From assembly GCF_000261685.1 (NCBI RefSeq), contig NZ_AJQE01000294.1, positions 1 to 34,447 of the forward strand: a stretch of DNA of 34,447 nucleotides, read 5' to 3'. Shown here piece after piece: positions 1-8,756 of this stretch; positions within the stretch are counted from its first letter, which is position 1; every line of letters starts with the position of its first letter. This stretch comes from Bradyrhizobium genomosp. I (2014). Its GTDB lineage: Bacteria; Pseudomonadota; Alphaproteobacteria; Rhizobiales; Xanthobacteraceae. Below the pieces are notes generated by a model. That model searched no databases. It saw only the letters and a program-made list of their open reading frames with translations, and had not been told where the DNA came from. The position numbers and the translations under genes were made by a program.

Positions 1-113
1 GCGAGCGTCGCCAGCACCGTACTGGCTTGCGACCCCGATACGCGCACCACAGCGATAGCGCTGGGCGCCCGGCCGGATGACAGCGCAAAAATGGTCTGGT
101 CTCGCGGATGCAT
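1..113 (-). CDS. mnmE: tRNA modification GTPase MnmE (5' end only)
   Basis: Only the first 37 codons are inside the window; the gene continues past the left edge. Read leftward from an ATG at 113, the translation starts [20 protein letters not shown] and continues into [11 protein letters not shown]. This is the characteristic N-terminus of MnmE (TrmE), with the [13 protein letters not shown] and IRxSG-like motifs of its tetrahydrofolate-binding domain. MnmE works with MnmG to put the carboxymethylaminomethyl group on U34 of certain tRNAs. The G domain lies outside the window. The position just downstream of rho in the same direction matches the usual alphaproteobacterial order rho-mnmE-mnmG-rsmG-parA-parB. 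The terminator behind rho and the 315-bp gap suggest that mnmE has its own promoter. Confidence 0.9.
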   Translation of the reverse strand, partial: MHPRDQTIFALSSGRAPSAIAVVRVSGSQASTVLATL

Positions 114-380
114 GGCCTATTTGTGCGGCTGTCGACAAAAAGGCAAATATCCATTTGCAGCCCGGCCGGCGGCGGGGTTTTGCTGCAGAAAATGCTGCAG
201 CAATAATCTCGTTGCACCGCAGCATAATCGCAGCATTTTGCTGCAGGAACGCCTGCCTGGAACCAGGTTCCGGCTAGCGAAATTCAAGTATTATTTCTTT
301 ATATCAACACATTGCCAGACGCTGGCAACCCGTCGGCACGGCGCCCTTCATCCTGCAATCTCACCGCAGCAGAGCTTGCA
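114..380. other. mnmE upstream region with a TGC-rich repeat cluster
   Basis: No gene is visible between the rho terminator and the mnmE start. Positions about 178-247 hold repeated TGCTGCAG / GCAGCAT words on both strands: TGCTGCAG at 181, 193 and 239, and GCAGCAT twice between 219 and 237. The segments 183-200 and 230-247 form an imperfect inverted repeat that differs by one inserted base. A smaller palindrome, CCTGG-aa-CCAGG, lies near 256-267. I could not identify a convincing -35/-10 pair for mnmE. The cluster resembles an operator for a regulator that binds TGC-rich DNA, but this is inference. Confidence 0.5.
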
Positions 381-406
381 AACAAAAGGGCGCCCGAAGG
401 CGCCCT
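381..406 (-). terminator. Intrinsic terminator of rho
   Basis: On the minus strand a perfect 8-bp stem AGGGCGCC/GGCGCCCT closes a TTCG tetraloop (387-406) and is followed by TTTTGTTTG. It begins about 23 bases after the rho stop codon. Stem, stable tetraloop and U-tract make it a textbook Rho-independent terminator, so production of Rho does not depend on Rho at this end. Confidence 0.88.
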
Positions 407-428
407 CTGAACCTTTACTGCACCGCAC

Positions 429-1694
<1,266 letters not shown>

Positions 1695-1809
1695 TGGGGT
1701 GGTCCTGTGGGGTAACCTGAAAGAGGGGGGCGCGAGGAGGCTCTGAAATGCGGACGTGAGAAGGTAAGGTCCGCAGGACTGGCAAGGTTAAGTGCCGGTG
1801 AGGCTTCAA
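1695..1809 (-). promoter_or_regulatory. Rho leader with rut-like C-rich tract
   Basis: In the 106 bases directly before the rho start (1695-1800) the transcript would carry 48 C and only 17 G, by hand count. That is a long C-over-G bubble rich in YC dinucleotides, as expected of a Rho utilisation (rut) site. In E. coli, Rho represses its own gene by terminating in the rho leader. The composition is seen directly; the regulatory role is inference. Confidence 0.45.
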
Positions 1810-1881
1810 ACCTGATGCGGTGTCCGGCCTCTGGAAAGCTCGGACACAACCACATCCGCCTGCGTTGGGTGGGATATCGAC

Positions 1882-1910
1882 AATATAGAAAATCGCTCCT
1901 AGCTCCGCAA
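1882..1910 (-). promoter_or_regulatory. Candidate sigma-70-type promoter for rho
   Basis: On the minus strand TTGCGG (1905-1910) is followed after exactly 17 bases by TATATT (1882-1887). The -10 element matches TATAAT at five of six positions, and the -35 keeps the TTG core. Transcription would start about 180 bases before the rho ATG, giving the long leader described above. The call is by eye, without scoring against a background model. Confidence 0.4.
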
Positions 1911-1944
1911 GCCGAAGCGCTGAGCTAATCGTCGCGCACCCTGC

Positions 1945-2379
1945 CTAGAACGGCTTCACGACCACCATGACGACGATGACGATCATCAGAATAGTCGGTA
2001 CCTCATTGATTATTCGATAGAATTTCTGGCTCCGCGGCCGCCTGTCGGCGGCAAAATCCTTCAGCCAGCGGGAAAAAAAGCCGTGCACCGCCGACATCGC
2101 CAGAACCAGTGCCAGTTTTACGTGCAACCAGCCGAACGAGAACCAGTGGCCGGACCATGCCAGATAGAGCCCGGCGAGCCAGGTGACGATCATGGCGGGG
2201 TTGATGATCGCCTTGAGCAGCCGACGTTCCATCACCTTGAAGGTTTCCGACTGCTTCGAGCCGATCTCGGCCTCGGAATGATAAACGAACAGACGCGGCA
2301 GATAGAGCATGCCCGCCATCCAGGAGATGACGGCGATCACATGCAACGCCTTGATCCAGAGATAGACGTCCTCGAACAT
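1945..2379 (-). CDS. hemJ: Protoporphyrinogen oxidase HemJ
   Basis: A 144-residue membrane protein of the HemJ family (formerly UPF0093), which oxidises protoporphyrinogen IX to protoporphyrin IX in haem synthesis. Four membrane segments are visible (about 6-27, 56-75, 84-102, 125-142). The family's hallmark ALHVIAVISWMAGMLYLPR opens the protein with a histidine at 13, and LHVKLALV carries a lysine at 88; a conserved histidine and lysine are known to matter in HemJ. The frame is open up to 2454, but the extra 25 residues are not hydrophobic or family-like, so I chose the ATG at 2379. The ribosome site there (AGGA) is unusually close, so the start is only moderately certain. It faces the candidate replication origin; hemE, its usual alphaproteobacterial neighbour at that border, is absent. 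Confidence 0.93.
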   Translation of the reverse strand: MFEDVYLWIKALHVIAVISWMAGMLYLPRLFVYHSEAEIGSKQSETFKVMERRLLKAIINPAMIVTWLAGLYLAWSGHWFSFGWLHVKLALVLAMSAVHGFFSRWLKDFAADRRPRSQKFYRIINEVPTILMIVIVVMVVVKPF

Positions 2380-2453
2380 TTCCTGCGCCCGGATTTGCGC
2401 CCAACGCTGGGAGCGCTGGGGATAGTAAGAACCCGTTAAGGTCTTACCCTGCA

Positions 2454-2482
2454 CACATACCCGTCCGTAGCGCCTTCCTCAA
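2454..2482 (-). promoter_or_regulatory. Candidate promoter for hemJ
   Basis: On the minus strand TTGAGG (2477-2482) and TATGTG (2454-2459) are separated by 17 bases and point toward hemJ, about 75 bases before its start. It abuts a cluster of four GANTC sites (2488-2536). Alphaproteobacterial origin-proximal promoters are often sensitive to GANTC methylation; any such link here is inference. Confidence 0.35.
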
Positions 2483-2487
2483 ATCTA

Positions 2488-2838
2488 GAATCTTAGATTC
2501 TTAAGGTTTGAGTCTTTGTGACCGTGGATTGGACTCACGCAATTCCGTCCGTGAGTTCACGCGCGCTTGTTCACATCCATCCACATATCCCGGATAGCTC
2601 TGGCGACTTCCGATAAGGCAGTCGGCTTCAAAGGCTTGTGCGTTTCTATCGGCAGCTTATCAAGGGGGTTGTCCGCGATATCCCGTTTCCATCTCGGCAG
2701 GGTGCCGGACTTGCCCTGACGGGCAGCGGTGTGAAGAAAATCGGCCGTTGTCCCGCCCCTGGTGTCGCACATCCCTTTCCGAGGGGTTAAGCTCCACAGA
2801 AATCCACAAACCACCCCAACGAAATTCAAAGGGTTTCG
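2488..2838. other. Putative chromosomal replication origin (oriC)
   Basis: This gap separates leftward hemJ-rho-mnmE from rightward ppsR-maf-coaE-dnaQ. In alphaproteobacteria the origin is known to sit at the border of hemE and the gene called RP001 in Rickettsia, which I take to be the ppsR-type gene. Seen here: GANTC sites at 2488, 2496, 2510 and 2532, the first two forming the palindrome AGAATC-tta-GATTCT, and DnaA-box-like 9-mers TTGTTCACA (2567), CCATCCACA (2577) and AAATCCACA (2800), each 7 of 9 to TTATCCACA, plus AGCTCCACA (2790) at 6 of 9. No perfect DnaA box is present and the AT-rich part is short (about 2480-2520), so this rests mainly on context. Confidence 0.5.
2557..2772 (-). 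CDS. Possible small protein in the origin region, unknown
   Basis: A 71-codon reading frame starting MCDTRGGTTADFLHTAAR and ending MWMDVNKRA. I do not recognise it. By hand count about 70% of third positions are G or C, in the direction expected for coding here but weaker than the neighbouring genes appear. The C-terminal stretch could form an amphipathic helix. The ATG at 2772 has purines directly upstream but poor spacing. Two DnaA-box-like words fall inside its 3' end, so the frame may be a chance opening in origin DNA. The frame stays open further upstream across ppsR, which I take to be spurious. Confidence 0.25.
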   Translation of the reverse strand: MCDTRGGTTADFLHTAARQGKSGTLPRWKRDIADNPLDKLPIETHKPLKPTALSEVARAIRDMWMDVNKRA

Positions 2839-3678
2839 GTGCCGAGCTCGAACAATTATTTCCATCTCCACCTGGTCTCCGACTCCACGGGTGAGACGCT
2901 CATTACCGTGGCGCGCGCGGTCGCGGCTCAATACGCCAACGTGACGCCGGTCGAGCACGTCTATCCTCTGGTGCGCAGCCAGAAGCAGCTCGACCGCGTG
3001 CTCGACGAGATCGAGGAGGCGCCGGGGATCGTGCTGTTCACGCTGCTCGAGAAGGATCTGGTCGCCAGGCTCGAGGACAAGTGCAAGCAGATCAACGTTC
3101 CGAGCCTGTCGATCATCGGCCCGGTGATGCAGCTGTTCGAAGCCTATCTCGGCGCGGCGACCACGGGCCGGGTCGGCGCCCAGCACGTCCTCAACGCGGA
3201 ATATTTCAAGCGTATCGACGCGCTGAACTACACGATGATTCATGACGATGGTCAGCATGTCGAAGGTCTCGACGAGGCCGACGTGGTCCTGGTGGGCGTG
3301 TCCCGCACCTCGAAGACACCGACCTCGATCTATCTCGCCAACCGCGGCATCCGCACCGCCAACGTGCCGCTGGTTCCAGGCATTCCGGTGCCCTCGCAAT
3401 TGGAGACGTTGACGCGGCCGCTGGTCGTCAGCCTGCACGCGACGCCCGAACGCCTGATCCAGATCCGACAGAATCGCCTGCTGTCCATGGGGGCCGAGTC
3501 CGGCAGCGACACCTACACCGACAAGCAGTCGGTCACCGAGGAGGTCGCGTTCGCGCGAAAGCTGAGCGCCAAGCATGACTGGCCACTGCTGGACGTCACG
3601 CGACGTTCGATCGAGGAAACCGCGGCGGCGATCATGAAGCTCTACAGCGATCGCCAGCGCAACCGTCCCTCGGGCTAG
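2839..3678 (+). CDS. ppsR: Pyruvate, phosphate dikinase regulatory protein (bifunctional kinase/pyrophosphorylase)
   Basis: A 279-residue DUF299-family protein. Such proteins inactivate PPDK or PEP synthetase by ADP-dependent threonine phosphorylation and reactivate it by Pi-dependent pyrophosphorolysis, controlling pyruvate-to-PEP flux. The opening [13 protein letters not shown] and the P-loop-like [11 protein letters not shown] at 153-163 are family signatures, and the length is typical. The start is GTG at 2839, preceded by AAAGGG at a good distance. The target enzyme is not in this window. It is the first rightward gene after the putative origin, a position conserved in alphaproteobacteria. 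maf follows after 8 bases and is probably cotranscribed. Confidence 0.93.
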   Translation: MPSSNNYFHLHLVSDSTGETLITVARAVAAQYANVTPVEHVYPLVRSQKQLDRVLDEIEEAPGIVLFTLLEKDLVARLEDKCKQINVPSLSIIGPVMQLFEAYLGAATTGRVGAQHVLNAEYFKRIDALNYTMIHDDGQHVEGLDEADVVLVGVSRTSKTPTSIYLANRGIRTANVPLVPGIPVPSQLETLTRPLVVSLHATPERLIQIRQNRLLSMGAESGSDTYTDKQSVTEEVAFARKLSAKHDWPLLDVTRRSIEETAAAIMKLYSDRQRNRPSG

Positions 3679-3686
3679 TTTGCACG

Positions 3687-4295
3687 ATGGGTGTGTGGCG
3701 CGGCAAATCTCCGTTGATCCTGGCCTCACAAAGCAGCGCGCGCAAAATGCTGCTCGCCAATGCCGGGCTCGAATTCGAGGCCGTGACAGCCGATATCGAC
3801 GAGCGCGGCATTCAGGCCGAGTCGAGGCTTTCAAACCCGCGCGAGATCGCCCTGTTGTTGGCGCGCGAAAAGGCCAAGGCTGTTTCGTCAGGTCATCCAG
3901 GAAGCTACGTGGTCGGCGCCGATCAGACACTGGCTCTCGGCAACCGTCTCTTCAACAAGCCCGCAGGCCGCGTGCAGGCGTTGGCGCAGTTGCGCGATCT
4001 TGCCGGCAAGAGCCACGAGCTGAATTCCGCCGTAGCCGTGGCGCGCGACGGCAGGATCGTTTTCGAGGACGTCTCGGTCGCCCGCATGACCATGCGGGAG
4101 ATGACCGAGGCCGAGCTTTCGGCCTATCTCGACGCTGCCGGCGATGCCGTCACGACCAGCGTCGGCGCCTATCAGCTCGAAGGCGTCGGCATCCATCTGT
4201 TCGAGCAGATCGAGGGTGATCATTTCACCATTCTCGGCCTGCCGCTGATGCCGCTGCTTGCGTTCCTGCGCCACGAGCGGCTAGTTGCAGTGTGA
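3687..4295 (+). CDS. maf: Maf-family nucleoside triphosphate pyrophosphatase
   Basis: A 202-residue Maf/YceF-like protein. The N-terminal LASQSSARK (12-20) corresponds to the family's LASxSPRR phosphate-binding motif, and GADQTL (from 77) carries the conserved acidic residue. Family members hydrolyse non-canonical or modified nucleotides (for example m7GTP, dTTP or UTP, depending on subgroup) to the monophosphate and PPi. I cannot assign the substrate. It starts 8 bases after ppsR. Its stop lies 23 bases before the coaE ATG. In several alphaproteobacteria aroE sits between maf and coaE; there is no room for it here. Confidence 0.93.
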   Translation: MGVWRGKSPLILASQSSARKMLLANAGLEFEAVTADIDERGIQAESRLSNPREIALLLAREKAKAVSSGHPGSYVVGADQTLALGNRLFNKPAGRVQALAQLRDLAGKSHELNSAVAVARDGRIVFEDVSVARMTMREMTEAELSAYLDAAGDAVTTSVGAYQLEGVGIHLFEQIEGDHFTILGLPLMPLLAFLRHERLVAV

Positions 4296-4318
4296 ATGAC
4301 AGACATGGCCATGGCTTG

Positions 4319-4918
4319 ATGCGGATCCTCGGACTGACCGGCTCGATCGGGATGGGAAAATCCACCACCGCGAAATTATTCGCGGAGGCCGGTGTCCCCG
4401 TCTACGATGCCGATGCCGCCGTGCATCAGCTCTATGAGGGCGAAGCAGCCCCCGCGATCGAGGCCGCCTTCCCCGGCACCACCGTGAACGGCAAGGTCGA
4501 TCGCCCCAAATTGTCGGCGCGCGTCGTACACGATCCCGCCGCCATCAAGCAGCTCGAGCAGATCGTCCACCCGATGCTTGGCGAGTCCCGGAAGAAATTC
4601 TTCGCCGATGCGGAAGCTGCCGGCGCGCCGGTCGTGGTGCTGGACATCCCCTTGTTGTTCGAGACCGGCGGCGAGAAGCGCATGGATGCCGTGGTCGTGG
4701 TCTCGACCTCGGCGGAACTCCAGCGCGAGCGGGTGCTGGCGCGCGGCACGATGGACGAGGCGAAGCTCGACGCCATCATCGCCAAGCAGATGCCAGATGC
4801 CGAAAAACGTCGGCGCGCCGATTTCGTGGTGGATACGTCACACGGACTTGAACCGGTGCGGGCGCAAATCGCGCACATTCTGGCCGAGGTCGTTAAGATG
4901 CCGCAGCGGCGAGCCTGA
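4319..4918 (+). CDS. coaE: Dephospho-CoA kinase
   Basis: A 199-residue enzyme for the last step of CoA synthesis, ATP-dependent 3'-phosphorylation of dephospho-CoA. The N-terminus [20 protein letters not shown] holds the P-loop GSIGMGKST at 8-16, followed by [12 protein letters not shown], the usual substrate-binding segment, and DIPLLFE. A GTG at 4292 would add nine residues and overlap the maf stop, but family members start directly before the P-loop strand, so I chose the ATG at 4319. coaA, an earlier step of the pathway, lies elsewhere in this window (17747-18703). Confidence 0.95.
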   Translation: MRILGLTGSIGMGKSTTAKLFAEAGVPVYDADAAVHQLYEGEAAPAIEAAFPGTTVNGKVDRPKLSARVVHDPAAIKQLEQIVHPMLGESRKKFFADAEAAGAPVVVLDIPLLFETGGEKRMDAVVVVSTSAELQRERVLARGTMDEAKLDAIIAKQMPDAEKRRRADFVVDTSHGLEPVRAQIAHILAEVVKMPQRRA

Positions 4919-4945
4919 TTCGCCGTCCCACACGGCTTCCAAGAC

Positions 4946-5668
4946 ATGCGCGAAATCGTCCTCGACACCGAAACGACCGGCCTCGATCCCCTCCGCGGCG
5001 ACCGACTGGTCGAGATCGGCTGCGTCGAGATCCTGAACCGCATGCCGACGGGACAGAGCTTTCACGTCTACATCAATCCTGAACGGGACATGCCGGCGGA
5101 AGCCTTCGCGGTGCACGGATTGTCGTCCGAATTCCTGGCGACGAAGCCTTTGTTCCACGAGGTCGCCGACGAGTTTCTTGCGTTCATCGGCGACGCCCCG
5201 CTGGTGATCCACAACGCCTCGTTCGACATCGGCTTCATCAATGCCGAGCTCGATCGCATCAAGCGTGCCGCGATCCCGCGCGAGCGGCTGGTGGACACGC
5301 TACTGCTGGCGCGCCGCAAGCATCCCGGCGTGTCCAATCGGCTCGACGATCTCTGCTCGCGCTATGCGATCGACAATTCACACCGTACCAAGCACGGCGC
5401 GCTGCTGGACGCCGAGCTGCTGGCCGAAGTCTATGTCGATCTGGTCGGGGCGCGACAGTCGCAGCTGCTGCTGGCTTCGGACACCCAGGAGATTCGTGTC
5501 AGTGCGGCCGGGGATGCGCCGCGGCGGCAGCGCCCGGTGCCGCTTGCGCCACGGATTTCGGAGGCTGAGCGCGAAGCCCATCGGGCCTTCATCGCGACAT
5601 TCGGCGACAAGGCGATCTGGAACGAGTACCTGCCCGCTCCAGCCGCGGCGGCGGCCGGTCAGGCCTGA
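4946..5668 (+). CDS. dnaQ: DNA polymerase III epsilon subunit (3'-5' proofreading exonuclease)
   Basis: A 240-residue DEDDh exonuclease. Exo I is DTETTG at 7-12, Exo II is HNASFD at 89-94, and Exo III is [10 protein letters not shown] with His150 and Asp155. These residues bind the two metals of the proofreading site. Length and the linker with a C-terminal segment for binding the alpha subunit fit DnaQ rather than a stand-alone exonuclease. The gene closes the ppsR-maf-coaE-dnaQ run, which is conserved next to alphaproteobacterial origins. Its last 10 bases overlap the 3' end of secB on the opposite strand, so the two transcripts would be antisense there. Confidence 0.95.
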   Translation: MREIVLDTETTGLDPLRGDRLVEIGCVEILNRMPTGQSFHVYINPERDMPAEAFAVHGLSSEFLATKPLFHEVADEFLAFIGDAPLVIHNASFDIGFINAELDRIKRAAIPRERLVDTLLLARRKHPGVSNRLDDLCSRYAIDNSHRTKHGALLDAELLAEVYVDLVGARQSQLLLASDTQEIRVSAAGDAPRRQRPVPLAPRISEAEREAHRAFIATFGDKAIWNEYLPAPAAAAAGQA

Positions 5669-6144
5669 CCAGCTTGACCCTGAGCGGCCATTTGCCGCTC
5701 CATGTTCTGGCGATAGAGGCCGACGAAGTCGACCGGATCCAGCATCAGAGGCGGGAACCCGCCGTCGCGCACTGCGGTTGCGATGATCTCGCGCGCGAAC
5801 GGGAACAACAGGCGCGGACACTCGATCATGACCAGCGGGTGCAGGTTCTCCTTGGGCACGTTGACGATCCGAAACACGCCGGCATAAGCGAGCTCGAACG
5901 AGAACATCACCTTACCTGCGGTCTCGGCCTTGCCCTCGACCGACAACGTCACCTCGAACTCCTGTTCGCTGAGATTGTTGGCGCTGACGTTGATCTGGAT
6001 GTTGATCTGCGGCGGCTGGCCCTGCTGCTGGAGCGAGCCCGGAGCGTTGGGATTTTCGAACGAGAGGTCCTTGGTATATTGCGCCAGCACGTTGAGCTGG
6101 GGAGCCTGGGCCGCCTCGGGAGGGGTGCCGTTACCATTGGTCAT
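5659..6144 (-). CDS. secB: Protein-export chaperone SecB
   Basis: A 161-residue homologue of SecB, the tetrameric cytoplasmic chaperone that keeps precursors unfolded and delivers them to SecA. Recognisable blocks are [19 protein letters not shown] (18-36), the [10 protein letters not shown] strand, and the C-terminal [15 protein letters not shown]. The alanine/glutamine-rich tail is typical of alphaproteobacterial SecB. It is convergent with dnaQ and overlaps it by 10 bases. It is transcribed away from the Tim44-family gene across a 397-bp gap. Confidence 0.97.
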   Translation of the reverse strand: MTNGNGTPPEAAQAPQLNVLAQYTKDLSFENPNAPGSLQQQGQPPQINIQINVSANNLSEQEFEVTLSVEGKAETAGKVMFSFELAYAGVFRIVNVPKENLHPLVMIECPRLLFPFAREIIATAVRDGGFPPLMLDPVDFVGLYRQNMERQMAAQGQAGQA

Positions 6145-6541
6145 GAAAGTCTCTCCTTACCCGATTGGGGCTGAATTTCGCGGCGGTTGGCTAACATAGG
6201 GCCGCCTCGTTCCACAAGGACGAACGGTCCCGGATCGGGAATTCGGGCCGCGCCCGCGGCTTGGACGTACATCCTGCCTCTTCCGCGAAATTGCGCCTTA
6301 AACGATTGAAGATGCGCGATTTCCGGGCAGGATCGGGTTTCCCCTTAAGCATAAAACGCGCTACACTTTGTACTGTGCCAAAAGGCGCCATTGGCCGGGC
6401 AAGATTTCGTGCCTACATCCCACGGACCAGACGCGGATCCAAAACGGTGATGTAGACTTGCCGTTTCCGTAGGGAACGGTCTACTGGCCGGATTGATTTT
6501 CCCGGCAACGACCCCTGAAAAGACCAGAAAGCGGATACGAC
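6145..6541. other. Divergent intergenic region secB / Tim44-family gene
   Basis: No gene is visible in these 397 bases. They should contain promoters for both flanking genes, but I could not pick a convincing pair by eye. The strongest structure is the stem-loop at 6452-6484, listed separately. In some alphaproteobacteria an fxsA gene lies in this position; I see no sign of one. Confidence 0.5.
6452..6484 (+). other. Stem-loop in the leader of the Tim44-family gene
   Basis: In the plus-strand transcript the inner arms CCGTTTCC (6461-6468) and GGGAACGG (6472-6479) pair over 8 bp with one GU wobble and a 3-base loop. The outer arms GTAGA (6452-6456) and TCTAC (6480-6484) add 5 bp beyond a one-sided 4-base bulge. 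There is no U-tract, so it is not an intrinsic terminator. It ends 58 bases before the GTG start at 6542. Confidence 0.5.
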
Positions 6542-7249
6542 GTGGACATCTACACCATCATATTCCTGGCGCTGGCAGTCTTTATTTTTCTGAGACTGCG
6601 TAGCGTGCTGGGGCAGCGCACGGGCAACGAGCGGCCGCCGTTCGATCGCACCGCCGCCCGCAATGCGCTGGGGGGTGCCCAGGACAACAATGTCGTGACC
6701 GTGCCGGGCAAGGTGATCGACCAGGCGCCGCTGGCGCCGACGGCCGAGCCGACCCCGCCCTCCGATCGCTGGAAGGGTCTGACCGAGCCGGGCACTGCGC
6801 TGGCGCAAGGCCTCGATGCCATCGTCGAGAGGGATTCCACCTTCGACCCGCGCCATTTCATCTCGGGCGCCCGCGGCGCCTACGAGATGATCGTGCTGGC
6901 CTTCGCCAATGGCGACCGCCGCGCGCTGCGCGACCTGTTGTCGTCGGAGGTCTATGAAAGCTTCGATGCCGCGATCAAGGAGCGCGAGAAGAACGAGCAG
7001 AAGACCGAGACGCGCTTCGTCTCGATCGACAAGGCTGAGCTCGTCGGCGCCGAGCTGCGCGATCGTACCGCCCAGCTCACCGTGCGCTTCGTCTCGCAGA
7101 TGATCTCGGCGACCCGCGACAAGGCCGGCAACATCGTCGACGGCAGCGCCGACACGGTCGCCGACATCACCGACATCTGGACTTTCGCCCGCGACACCTC
7201 CTCTCGCGATCCGAACTGGAAGCTGGTTGGCACCGGAAGCGCGAATTAA
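6542..7249 (+). CDS. Tim44/TimA-family membrane-anchored protein
   Basis: A 235-residue protein with an N-terminal membrane segment (about 3-18), a charged and proline-rich linker (about 25-85) and a Tim44-like domain (about 90-233, e.g. FISGARGAYEMIVLAFANGD and DIWTFARD). Mitochondrial Tim44 tethers Hsp70 to the import channel. The alphaproteobacterial homologue (TimA) is membrane-associated, but its role is not well settled. The start is GTG at 6542, directly before the hydrophobic helix. mltA begins inside its last codons, so the two are likely translationally coupled. Gene order secB-Tim44-mltA-smr is common in alphaproteobacteria. Confidence 0.88.
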   Translation: MDIYTIIFLALAVFIFLRLRSVLGQRTGNERPPFDRTAARNALGGAQDNNVVTVPGKVIDQAPLAPTAEPTPPSDRWKGLTEPGTALAQGLDAIVERDSTFDPRHFISGARGAYEMIVLAFANGDRRALRDLLSSEVYESFDAAIKEREKNEQKTETRFVSIDKAELVGAELRDRTAQLTVRFVSQMISATRDKAGNIVDGSADTVADITDIWTFARDTSSRDPNWKLVGTGSAN

Positions 7250-8756
7250 GGTCTTTCTCAAGAACAGCGCGACGGCGCTTTGCGCGTGTGCCGTCGTGCT
7301 GTCGTCGTTTTCGCTCGGTGCCGAGGCGGCACGGCGCCACCATCGCAGCCATCATCATCACGCCCCGCAATCGCCTGCCGTCCCGCCGCGGGCCTTGCCC
7401 TATCCGCAGCTCCCCCTGCCGTTCGAAATTCCCGGCGCGCAATATCTGCCGCTGGCCTGGGCGGACGTGAAGGGTTGGGGCGATGACAATCATCTCGCCG
7501 CCTACAAGACGTTCCGTGTCAGCTGCCGGTCGATCAACGCGCAGAACGGTGCGGCCGAACCCAAGCCGTTGGGTGCCTCGCTGAGCGAGCCTTGCCGGGC
7601 TGCCAAAATGCTCGATCTCACCGACGACGCCAAAGCGAAGAGCTTCTTCGAGGAGAATTTCGCGCCGCTGCGGATCTCGCGCCTCGGCGAGCCTGATGGT
7701 TTCGTCACCGGCTATTACGAGCCGGTGCTGGAGGGATCGCGCACGCAGACCGACGTCTACAACGTGCCGGTCTATCGCCGTCCCTCGAATCTGTTCGTGC
7801 GCGGCTACAAGCAGGATTCGGTCAGCCTGCCTAACAAGGGCCCGGTCTATCGCAAGATCGGCCGCCGCAAGCTGGTGCCCTATTACGACCGCGGCGAGAT
7901 CGAGGACGGCAAGATCGCCGGCCGCGGACTGGAGATCGCCTGGCTGAAGGACCCGACCGATCTTCTGTTCGCACAGATCCAGGGTTCGGCGCGGATCAAG
8001 TTCGATGATGGCGGCGCGGTTCGGCTCAATTACGACGCCTATAACGGCTATCCCTATACGGCCGTCGGTCGCATCCTGATCGAGCGCGGCATCATTCCGA
8101 AGGAAGAGATGTCGATGCAGAAGATCAGGGAGTGGATGGCGCAAAACCCCGACGGCGCCAAGGAGTTGCGCCGCCAGAACCGCGCCTACATCTTCTTCCG
8201 CGAGGTCAACCTCTCCGACAAGGACGAGGCGGTGGGCGCGCAGGGCATTCCGCTGACGGCGGGCCGCTCGATTGCGGTCGACAAATCGCTGCATGTCTAC
8301 GGTACGCCGTTCTTCATCGAGGGCGAGCTGCCGATCGAGTCCGAACGCGCCAAGACGCCGTTCCACCGGTTGATGATCGCCCAGGACACCGGTTCGGCCA
8401 TCATCGGGCCTGCGCGCGCCGATCTCTTCTTCGGCGCTGGCCAGGAAGCAGGCCGTATCTCCGGGCGGCTGCGCCACCCCATGCATTTCGTGATGCTGGT
8501 GCCGAAGAGCCTCGATCCCGGCCCGCGCGCCGCGAAGCTGCCGATACCGGACCCCAGGCCCTCGGAGAAGATCGCAAAACTGTTTCCGCAAACCGACCCG
8601 GCAAAGACGGGCACGCCTGCTGCCGCCGCGGCGCAAGGCAAGAACGAAACGGTTGCCATCGCCGGCCCTGTTCCGCTACCGGTGCCGCGTCCCGCAATCG
8701 ACCCTGCCTCTGAGCCGCGTCGACCGGTGAAGAATCGTCCTCATCGGCAGCAATGA
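7227..8756 (+). CDS. mltA: Membrane-bound lytic murein transglycosylase A
   Basis: A 509-residue MltA. The N-terminus carries a signal peptide (about 8-34, ending GAEA) followed by a histidine-rich stretch (38-45). The MltA domain contains GYYEP (162-166) and the C-terminal 3D domain contains AQDTGSAIIGPARADLF (about 387-404), whose aspartates include the catalytic residue. The enzyme cleaves peptidoglycan to 1,6-anhydro-muropeptides. The tail past about residue 445 is proline/alanine-rich and probably disordered. I chose the TTG at 7227, preceded by GGAAG and overlapping the upstream gene by 23 bases, because no ATG or GTG lies before the signal peptide in frame; this start is uncertain. No lipobox is evident, unlike E. 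coli MltA. Confidence 0.9.
   Translation: MAPEARIKVFLKNSATALCACAVVLSSFSLGAEAARRHHRSHHHHAPQSPAVPPRALPYPQLPLPFEIPGAQYLPLAWADVKGWGDDNHLAAYKTFRVSCRSINAQNGAAEPKPLGASLSEPCRAAKMLDLTDDAKAKSFFEENFAPLRISRLGEPDGFVTGYYEPVLEGSRTQTDVYNVPVYRRPSNLFVRGYKQDSVSLPNKGPVYRKIGRRKLVPYYDRGEIEDGKIAGRGLEIAWLKDPTDLLFAQIQGSARIKFDDGGAVRLNYDAYNGYPYTAVGRILIERGIIPKEEMSMQKIREWMAQNPDGAKELRRQNRAYIFFREVNLSDKDEAVGAQGIPLTAGRSIAVDKSLHVYGTPFFIEGELPIESERAKTPFHRLMIAQDTGSAIIGPARADLFFGAGQEAGRISGRLRHPMHFVMLVPKSLDPGPRAAKLPIPDPRPSEKIAKLFPQTDPAKTGTPAAAAAQGKNETVAIAGPVPLPVPRPAIDPASEPRRPVKNRPHRQQ

Noticed and set aside
2773..3930. Long open frame on the minus strand across ppsR and maf
   Set aside because: It is the complement of well-recognised genes on the other strand; its translation is arginine-rich and low in family-like motifs. 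GC-rich codon bias keeps such antisense frames open.
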